Shown here: positions 55,990-64,000 of the stretch, one piece after another | How positions within the stretch are numbered: the stretch's first letter is position 1 | Layout of the letters: each line of letters starts with the position of its first letter | Notes under the pieces: generated by a model | Databases searched by the model: none | What the model was told of the DNA's origin: nothing | Seen by the model: only the letters and a program-made list of their open reading frames with translations | Source: Zantedeschia hybrid cultivar | Lineage: Eukaryota > Streptophyta > Magnoliopsida > Alismatales > Araceae | Direction of reading: 5' to 3' | DNA: 64,000 nucleotides | Assembly: GCA_030544215.1 (NCBI GenBank) | Contig: JARZZO010000011.1 | Span: 44,669,001-44,733,000 of the forward strand | Made by a program: the position numbers and the translations under genes

Positions 55990-58746
55990 ACATTTGATCT
56001 CCATCAAATCTAGGTGATGCTCACAGAAAGTCTGTGACTAAGACTTGGTCAGGGATCTGCTAAATTATTTACAGATGGAATATTTTCCATTACGTTATTT
56101 CCTCTTAATCCTTTGTCTCTGAATCTGTGAAAGAACCTCAGAACGTTCCGCAACTTCTGATGAGACCATGGCTCGATCACACAATTGATCGCTCCCACTG
56201 TTGTCCTACAACAACGAGATTTAATCAGAGACCCTTTAGAACTACATCTAGTTCATGGATGAACCTTTTCATCCATACTGTTCCAATAACAGTATCACTT
56301 GTCTATGTCGTCACCTTAATATCGAGTTCTGGATTGGAACCATTTCAATCCATTCCTTTCTACTAGAAGGTTGAATCCATTATTTGACTTGAAATTTGAG
56401 TCAGTGTGACCTCATAGTTTCAAATCATTCTCTCCATATACGTGAATGCATCCTTAGCACTTCTCAAGTGCTTAATGATGCATTTCACTCCTGCATCCTT
56501 TAAGGAACCTTTTCTTTAAAGGAATAAATTCCATATCTCAACAATTGAGATTTGTTATGAAATTTATGCCAAACATTTTGACATACAGGTCAATATAATA
56601 TCCCCACCAATCTATCTTAATAGATTCGTATTTCCAATACGTGAGATATTATAACTAAATCCATTATGGAGAGAAACATGGTTAACAATGGTTTCACTAA
56701 TAGTAACATCCTGAAGTCATTCTCAATGACTTTGATGTTATTATCATAAAACATTATTAAAGCGACCGTACTCCCACTGTCCTTTCTGAACACACACAAT
56801 CCGTGATCATTCTTAACGATCACATAATATTTGACCATTAAGTCAAAGCTTTTACTACAACTTAGGAAGTTTCAGTTTGATTCAAAATAATTTTGAAATC
56901 ATAACTTGCTTCCTAGATATTCTAAAAGCTTTAAAGGTGTATATCATATACATCTTTACCTCAATCACATTGAGAGGACGCTTTTAATATCCAACTGTCA
57001 TCATCTTATGATTGGCAATATTGACAAGTATAATTCTAATAAACTTATCAATCTCAAAGTTGTAACGACAGAGAGCATCATTATCATAGATTTTAGATCA
57101 TAATCTATTTTGAGCTCCTCTCACCTTGCTAAATCAGATATGTCAAACATATCCTTCTAGTCACTGAGAGAATCTCAAAAATCTATGAAGCTCTCTGATA
57201 TGTGACATGAGTGGTTCCAAATAACTAAAGATTATCTAATAATCTTATGTTAACTTGTGAATCTAGAACATTTTCTAGTTTTATCAGCTCCCACTGTCTT
57301 CTTTGAGGATATATTCCTCTTCACAGAAGACAGTTTTTCAGGACGACAATTATTTCATTATCGCCTGGCCAATAAATGTAATGTCCAAACTCTTTAGACA
57401 TTCACAAATTCACATCACGGTAATACCTGACTTTTAAATCAGGTTTGTTCATAACTCACACCTCATATGAATTATTTGGTTTCCATATCTTATATGGACA
57501 CACACTGACTTACTTGGAACCATCTTTAAAGTATGGACATCTAATGTTCATACTCATGTTCAAAAAGAACAAGAATTAGACAAATCTTATTATGTATTGC
57601 ACCATATCTTAATAAGGTGCAATTCCTCATTCTATCATATTTCTATGATGCACAATGAGGATCAATCGAGCGAGGATACAATTATCTTCTTAATGATTTA
57701 TGTGAATCATATACCTAAGTATTAGTTTCTTTGATCAAATCAATAATTCTAATACTTCATATTGATCTCATACCTTAATCTCTCAGATGCATTTGACTTG
57801 TACTTCAGTAAGTACATACAGTCGAATCATTCTAAGAGTAAACTATAAGGTAAGTCAATAGTAGTGATTATCTTTTGGCCTTTGAGCTGTTTACATCAAT
57901 ATGTATCAGCATCAATAATTTCTTATTGTACAACCCTGTGTACAATACCATAGATAATCAGGACTCACATAGTTCATTTCTATAAAAGACTAGTGAACAT
58001 TCATCACATGAAATGTCACTTCAAGAATCTATAATGCATTGACTGATTTGAACAACTATTATTCTTTTCAATCAATGTTATTCTTGATTTCTTATGCAAC
58101 TAAATAACAATTATTTAGTTTCATATTTGACTCCTATAGATATACAAAGATTTACTGTCTAACAGTAATCAATGAATATCATGAACAATAGTTGAGTCTA
58201 ACTCAACACTTGCATTTTCTCGATTTTCTTTTACTTGTCTAAGTCTGCATCCTATCGCAGTTCTGAGAACCACTTCCAATATCCCATATTGGATACGCTA
58301 ATTCTCCGATAGACATGCAAAAGACGATAATAAGAATATATGAAACTTCTTTCAAGTTCCATATTCCTTTTTGCCTTTACCAATATCCTTATATTGGTGG
58401 CAGTGAGAGAACTGCTACTTTTCTATCTCAGCTGACTTTCCTTTATCCTTTCAGGTGTAGATTCGATCGTTTAAAATCTTACCACTTGCCTTTCTCAAAG
58501 GCATATCATGAATATCTCTTCATCTTGGTCTATCCAAATAAAAGATTTCATGACTATCATTGCCTTTCAATAAGGCATACCATGAGTACCTCTTCACCTT
58601 GGTCTATCCAAGTAAGAGGATTCATGATATCTGATTAGGATAGTGACTTTCACTTGGTCCTGAAGACATTCTTCAGAGTTTTTCTAGTCAGTCTGAGTAT
58701 GAGAAGTATCGGCATCCAACATGCCAAAATCTCGAATAGACGACAT
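55990..58746 (-). pseudogene. E pol and gag-start relic, hairpin-rich
   Basis: Only scattered homology to A-C remains. At 56617-56838, VKYYVIVKNDHGLCVFRKDSGSTVALIMFYDN matches VKSYDFIKNEDEPCVYKKTSGSAVTFLVLYVDD, and HVLEIRIY matches YVLGIRIY. The gag ATG is probably at 58744-58746 (MSSIRDFGMLDAD). Many indels. Protein similarity is weak, yet short perfect inverted repeats are frequent, often exactly where intact copies have quasi-palindromes. Confidence 0.75.
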
Positions 58747-58897
58747 ATTAGTGATCGAAGGAAATAACGCAATTTAAGCAGATAGTTCTGATAATTCAAT
58801 TTTCCACTATTTTTCAACGTATTGTATAACCTTCAGGTATACAGAACGGAAGACTCCGACGGTCTTCTAGTGAAGATCAGAATCTCCAAGAAGCACA

Positions 58898-59215
58898 GTA
58901 TGACCTCGGGTAAACACATAGTATCATACCATTATCTTAGAGCAACCATCTCATGGTAATTGCAACTCCTTGCAATATCCGATCTTATTTCGGCCCCCAG
59001 GTCTTTAATGGTCCCGGGTAAACACAGTAGACCATTATACCTGGTCTAAGCTTTACCAACAATACGCGACAGAGTAGAATAAGAATGCAGCACCCGGATA
59101 AACGCGAGGATAGCAACACCGTTCCTCTATTCCAATCTCAAGGCATCATAATGCCATAGTTAATAGTCCTTTCATCAGATGGTGGCAGATCTCGGGTAAA
59201 CACGTAGTATCTGTC
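58898..59215. repeat. Constant-loop hairpins in the E leader
   Basis: Stems GTATGA/TCATAC (58898-58903, 58924-58929), TAATGGTC/GACCATTA (59006-59013, 59030-59037) and GGCAGAT/ATCTGTC (59184-59190, 59209-59215). Loops share GGTAAACAC as in C. The third position (about 59085-59120) keeps a GGATAAACGCG loop but its stem has decayed. Confidence 0.85.
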
Positions 59216-59463
59216 ATCACTGAATCAAGTTCTAAGAACTATATTGATGGAGAGCCATGCGGTACATTCTCAATGACTCGCACTCCGGCTTAGACTTTAT
59301 GTTGAAGGTTTTGTTTATGTTAAGTTGGTCTCATCCTAGGTGATAGTTTATAAATATATCGAATATATATTTAACTATACATAGATATTAGCAATCGATT
59401 CATAATCAATAACTAAAAGCATGCATCATCCATACATGTTCATTATGTGGTCATGGACAGCAC

Positions 59464-59495
59464 GGTGATTAACTGGAGCCAAACAATTAATCACC
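59464..59495. repeat. Leader hairpin with GGAGC loop, rebuilt stem (E copy)
   Basis: GGTGATTAA and TTAATCACC pair perfectly over 9 bp. The loop keeps CTGGAGCCAAAC, as in A-C where the stem is GTTTGACT/AGTCAAAC. Confidence 0.82.
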
Positions 59496-60089
59496 AAAAC
59501 TATATAACATTTATATAATCTAAACATGCAAACACATAGCCACTGGTGATCTCATCTCCTGTCGCCTTCCTGGTTGCATTTGTGGATCATCCTCGCTTCT
59601 CCTCGGTCGGCGCGATCAAATACAAATATTATATATTTTGAAACAATTTCAAATACAAATAAATTGTAAGAGAAAGCCTTATGGCCGAGTACAATAACAG
59701 AGGGAGATAGAATTACAATGGAATGGAGAGAGGGAGGCACACCAGCTTCATTAATTAACACTTAATTAATAAACATCACATTCCAAAACAATCCACAAAA
59801 TCACACACCATCATATGATATGAAATTAACTAAGTGCATGTCCATGACCACCACAAATTTTAACCATCCAAACATGATAAAACACATCACATGAAGGCTA
59901 AAATTTTGAAAATATAATAATTTAGCATTTCTTAAAACCTGGGTACCAATCAAAATTGGATAATTTGAATTTTCGAAAATCTTATTTTCTTACATGCAAT
60001 AAATCTAATTTAAAGCATTAAACACATCAACATGCGCACATAAAGCTAAAATTAAAATTCTAAAATATTCCATGCAGTATTTAGAACAA

Positions 60090-61140
60090 TTCTAAATTAA
60101 TTAATCTAACACTTAGATTAATTTTAAATCACATTAATAACAATTATTAATGCGAAACAATCTAACATTTAGATAGAATTAAAAATTCCTAAATAACATT
60201 TATAAAAGAATTTTCAACTCATATTCTTAACCCCTTAACAACTCCTTGTTAAAACCTCTTAATTAAATCATATTTCTCAATAACAATTATTAAGAAATAA
60301 TAATTAGAACATTTCTAATTAAAATAGTCTAACAATTAGACTTAAATAATCTCTTAATAACATTTATTAAAAGATTAATTATTAAGTAGATTAGATCTTC
60401 AAAATCTAATTAAGGGACCCTTGAGAATATTAATTAGCTTAATAACTATTAGTAAGCTATGATTAATCCTCAATAACTTTTACTAAGGTTAATTCTCAAG
60501 AAACAATTAACTCTTTAATAACTATTATTAAAAGTTAATAAAACACGTAATAACTTTTATTAAGTGTCCCTTAATCAAATAGTTAATTTCATAACAACAA
60601 TTGCTAAGAAATTAAAATAATCTAATCAATTGACTAAAATTAATTAACAACATTTGATAATTAAAATTTAAGTCACTACTTAATAATCAAATAACAAATG
60701 TTGTTAATATAGGTTTTAAGATCAAATCTTAAATATAAATTAACAACAATTGTTAATTAAGATTAAAAACATTATCTTAATTATTAATGACAACAATTCT
60801 CAATTATTAATTAAGATTCCATTTTAAATAAATAACAACATTTGTTATATGTATTTAAGATCATATCTTAAATATAAGCCCCTTTAATTAACTAATTAAA
60901 AGTTATTTATAATTAAGATCATATCTCAATTATAACTCATTTAATTAATTAATTAAAATCATTAAGATCCTATCTTATTTAGTTAAAAGCAATTAACTAT
61001 TAAGATCATTTCTTAATAAACCCCACAAAAGGTTTGATTAAAATTAATAATCCATAATTAAGATCATATCTTAATTATCTCCCCCCTTTTTAACTCAAAA
61101 TAATTAATTTAATGTTAAAACAATTTTAAACATTATTAAT
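60090..61140. repeat. Long AT-rich hairpin chain in the E leader
   Basis: About 1 kb of short inverted repeats, mostly with AACAATT-, AACTATT- or AACATTT-type centres. A perfect unit is 60132-60152 (CATTAATAA, CAA, TTATTAATG). It is longer than the A and B chains. Confidence 0.83.
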
Positions 61141-61239
61141 TTCAATTTCAAGTTAAATAGGATGGGGTTTTTAATTAAATAAGGGGTTTTTGAGGTTAAT
61201 TGGGCCAAAATTGGCTTAAATGGGCCTAATCAGGGCTTA

Positions 61240-61405
61240 ATGGGCCCCCCTGGCTCGAGCCAGTGCAGCCAGGGCTGAACTTGGCTCGTCTGGCTCGAGC
61301 CAAGGGGCACCAGGCTCGGGCCAGGGCACCTGGCCGAGCCAGGACGAGCCCCAGGTGCGCCCGGGCCGGGCCAGGGCCGGACCCTTTAAGGACCTCTTTC
61401 CCTAA
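61240..61405. other. GC-rich island in the E leader
   Basis: Repeated CTGGCTCGAGCCAG-type palindromic words and GGGCCAGGG. The small frame over it is low complexity. The block ends at the deletion junction with the LTR. Confidence 0.7.
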
Positions 61406-61914
61406 GATTCATAGGTCAAGGTCAAAGTCCAGAAGTCCACCGACAAGGTGTCTTTGGTGTCTCAAGTCCACGGATCAACCACGCCACTGTGACGATGAAT
61501 CAAGCCGATTGACAGTCAGGTAAATTATCATTCGGCGATTCATGTCGGATCAGTTCAGTGAACTCATTTCCCAATGAGCACCTACAGGTTCACCATTGTG
61601 TCTCCACACAAGTAACTAACGAGATCAGTCACTCTGATCATATGAGCTGGAATAACCTGTACTAGTCTTACCGGATGTTTGATGTCCTCCTTAAACATCC
61701 TACAACTATGAACAATTAAGAATATGTGTTTATAAGTCATCAGTCTGATTATTATGATCTTATCATAATCCAATGACTATTGCACACATTCATAGACTTT
61801 ATTATGCGCAATTACAAATATGTCAATCTACATAAAGAATTTAATGCCATTTATTACTAAACTAGATTAAAATAGGTGCCTTATGATTGGCTTAGAGGGC
61901 ACCTATATCCATCG
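61406..61914 (-). repeat. Truncated recombinant LTR (E-like then D-like)
   Basis: Matches E from 55449 onward, so about 1077 bp of LTR start (plus strand) is missing. Diagnostic bases up to about 61825 follow E. The last 90 bp follow D at three sites (ACATAAAG, AACTAGATT, ATCCATC). It directly borders G. Confidence 0.75.
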
Positions 61915-62465
61915 CTCTCAACCTTGAGAGGATCCGTGATTTGATTTGAGACATATTGTTGTATGATCCCCCTAATCCTCTGGCCATGGTGCCATTTTCC
62001 CCATCCCCTACTTCTCCTCCTTTCCCAATTCATTCTTGCTTCATGTTAAATAATGAAAACACAAAAAAAAACGTCAATTTTCAAACCTCCTCCCAAATCC
62101 TCGTTGAGGAAACCTTCTATTACTTGTCCGAATGTACCCCGTCGCACAGGTCATTCGGGCAAGACTCTCTTCTAGATCTACTCTGCCCCTCCTCTCAAGA
62201 GGATTCACCTGCATCATGTAGCTTCTAATTTTTATCCTTCTTCGTCCTCCTTAGCTCAAGATAGGGAGTCTAGTTATAGGAAGTCTAATGAAGTTAGGTA
62301 ATTTAGGGAGTCAAGGAAGTCTAAGGGTAGACAAATTCCAAGTAGATACTTCTAAGAGTTAGCTTCTAAGTGCTTTCCGTTCTATCAAATCCCTCAATTG
62401 TTAGAGGATCCCGTTCAGTTGGCAGAAGAATGGGAGGTGGATGAGTTGGTTGATGACGGGTATGG
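61915..62465 (+). other. G linker continuation, degraded
   Basis: Sequence of G right of D. A short open frame (61956-62228) with VEETFYYLSECTPS-like text has no recognised domain. Treated as linker before RT. Confidence 0.45.
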
Positions 62466-63959
62466 GTGTATGAATTGATACATGAGAAAGACCCCGTCAT
62501 TGAAGAAGAAGAAGAAGAAGATGAGGATGCAGCTGAGGCATACTCAAGTGGAGTAAAGAGATTTGATGAACCCTCAGCTGCCGTAGAAGAGCCAACCAAA
62601 AAAATCAATCTAGGAACTGAAGAAGAACCTAAGGTAGTCCTCATTAGTCAAAATCTTTCCAAATTAGACGAAGAGGCTTTGGTTCAAGTTCTTAGAGATT
62701 ACAAGGACACTTTCGCTTGAAGCTATGAAGATATGCCGGGATTAGATTCTTCTTTAGTGGAACACCGATTGACCTTAAAATCTGGAGCTAATCCGGTCAA
62801 ACATAAATTAAGGTGATTCCACCCACAGATGGCTTTGAAGATGAAGGAAGATGTCGATAAATTGCATAAAGTCAAATTCATTAAAGTTGTCTTCTATCCA
62901 CAATAGGTGGCCTATATAATCCCGGTTATGAAGAAGGATGGAAAAGTTAGGATATGTATTGACTTCCGAGATCTGAACCGGGCATGTCCTAAAGATGATT
63001 TTCCACTACCTCACATAGATGTGTTGATCGATAACACGGCTGGATTTAAGACTATCATTTATGGATGGCTTTTCAGGATACAATCAAATTCATTTGGCAG
63101 AAGAGGACCAGGAAAAGTTTCATTCACTACACTATAGGAAACATACTATTATGTAGTCATGCCGTTTGGGTTGAAAAATACTGGAGCCACCTACCAAAGG
63201 GCAATGATGGCTATATTCCATGATATGATGCATATTCATGTAGAAGTATATGTGGATGACTTATTGGTTAAGTCTAAGACTAGAGCTGAGCATGCTGAAG
63301 TCCTGGCTAAGGTACTAGAGAGATCAAAGGAGTACCAGTTAAAAATGAACCCAAAGAAGTGCGTGTTTGGTGTCTCTTCAGGGAAGTTGTTAGGATTTAT
63401 CGTCAGTGAACGGGGCATTGAGATCGATCCCAATAAGGCCAACGCTATCATTGAAATGCCACCTCCCAAGAATTTAAAGTAACTTAAAAGATTAATCGGG
63501 AGGTTGCAATTTATTCACCGCTTTGTCTCCTAGCATTCACAAAGATGTAAGTTGTTCTACGAGCTTACTAAACCGGAAGTCAAATTTTATTAGGACGATA
63601 AGTGTCAGGAGGCATTTAATTGACTGAAGAAGTATCTTGCAAGTCCTCCTGTTTTGAGACCACCATCTCCAGACAAACATTTAATTCTATACATTTCTAT
63701 CATGGACTATGTAGTGGGGGCTGTCCTGGCGCAAAAAGATGAAGAAGGAAAAGAGAGGGCAGCCTATTATCTCTCTAAACTTCTCAACCCTACCGAACAG
63801 AGGTACACAACGATGGAGAAGACATGTGCTACACTTGTATGGGTGGTCCAGAAGCTGAAGCATTATTTTCTGGCCCATGAAGTACATCTCATCGCTAGGA
63901 TGAATCCTATCAAATTCCTTCTTGAAAAATATGTCCTTACAAATCGATTAGCACGTTAG
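62466..63959 (+). pseudogene. G reverse transcriptase and RNase H
   Basis: The acidic lead-in (EEEEEEDEDAAEAY) is followed by LSKLDEEALVQVLRDYKDTFA, TGA near 62718, TGA near 62816 and TAG near 62905. RT: IPVMKKDGKVRICIDFRDLNRACPKDDFPLPHIDVLIDNTAG, a frame change around 63055, MPFGLKNTGATYQRAMM and catalytic YVDDLLVKSK (YVDD at 63249-63260). RNase H: LYISIMDYVVGAVLAQKDEEGKERAAYYLSKLLNPTEQRYTTMEK .. KHYFLAHEVHLIARMNPIKFLLEK. DLNRACPKDDFPLP and the RNase H text are typical of the Tat/Ogre clade. Inactive as read. Confidence 0.9.
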
Positions 63960-64000
63960 CAGAGCTTTCTATCCCAATTCGACATTATCTACATTCAACA

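Larger units (their letters stand above)
54372..61405 (-). mobile_element. E: decayed Ty1/copia element inserted in T2's 3' LTR
   Basis: Left LTR 54372-55957 of the D type, polypurine tract, a strongly decayed pol (to about 58746), constant-loop hairpins, an AT-rich chain and a GC-rich block. The primer site and the first part of the right LTR are missing. The junction at 61405/61406 joins the GC-rich block directly to mid-LTR sequence. Confidence 0.85.
45811..61914 (-). mobile_element. D: outer Ty1/copia element in G, mostly lost
   Basis: Only the left LTR (45811-47392), 108 bp of adjoining internal sequence (47393-47500) and the far right end of an LTR (to 61914) can be assigned. Everything between is T2 and E or was deleted. 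The left LTR is of the TGTTGGGATCCGGGCGGG type shared with E. Confidence 0.75.
32558..64000 (+). mobile_element. G: Tat/Ogre-type Ty3/gypsy element, split by C and D
   Basis: Plus-strand coding segments in order: gag (32558-33779, 43191-44334), protease, G-patch, linker (to 45810), then RT and RNase H (about 62466 to 63959), running off the right edge before integrase. Typical traits are a CX2HX4HX4C zinc motif, a GxPYI..SSTNHQCLKFPY protease tail, a G-patch motif, DLNRACPKDDFPLPHID in RT and LSKLLNPTEQRYTTMEK in RNase H. It is the oldest coding element here: C and D inserted into it and its frames hold many stops. Confidence 0.88.

Noticed and set aside
62366..62644. 92-residue serine-rich minus-strand frame
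   Set aside because: Antisense shadow of the acidic GAA/GAG-rich segment before the G reverse transcriptase.

Overview
The window is plant nuclear DNA made almost entirely of nested LTR retrotransposons, as expected for gene-poor heterochromatin of an angiosperm. The evidence is Ty3/gypsy chromovirus (Tekay-type) and Tat/Ogre-type polyproteins, Ty1/copia polyproteins, and tRNA-iMet-type primer sites (TGGTATCAGAGC). No host protein gene, rRNA, tRNA or CRISPR array could be supported. Every retroelement reading frame carries stops, frameshifts or deletions.

Layout. (1) 1-1958 and 11568-12730: old repeat-derived flank with diverged direct repeats. (2) 1964-11562, minus strand: full-length Tekay-type element T1 with 2.4 kb LTRs and target-site duplication (TSD) AGTAG. 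(3) 12736-31152, minus: copia element A (TSD GGAGC), split by a second complete copia element B at 20112-29293 (TSD AAATC). (4) A Tat/Ogre-type Ty3/gypsy element G, plus strand: gag at 32558-33779 and 43191-44334, protease, G-patch and linker at 44328-45810, RT and RNase H from about 62.5 kb off the right edge. (5) Copia element C, 33785-43185 (TSD GAGTC), sits inside G gag. (6) Copia element D, 45811-61914, sits inside the G linker. D is split by Tekay-type element T2 (47501-54371, plus strand, lacking protease-RT-RNase H), whose 3' LTR is cut by copia element E (54372 onward). The right end looks like an E x D LTR recombination product. Insertion order is therefore G, then A, C and D, then B into A and T2 into D, then E into T2.

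The most interesting signals are structural. (a) Both Tekay LTR families carry twelve inverted-repeat modules with 10-bp arms and an exact 10-nt spacer. Their order and pairing are the same in two strongly diverged elements. (b) Each copia leader (A, B, C, E) has four hairpins just upstream of gag. Their stems differ but the loops are nearly constant within an element, and the loop sequence has been exchanged in all four hairpins between the A/B and C/E lineages. (c) The same copia elements have covarying hairpins in the LTR, at the leader start and through pol, plus a long chain of AT-rich hairpins with 3-nt loops. (d) A and B share a near-complete deletion of the Gag core and a lost zinc-knuckle cysteine, so a Gag-defective lineage has apparently been moving in trans.
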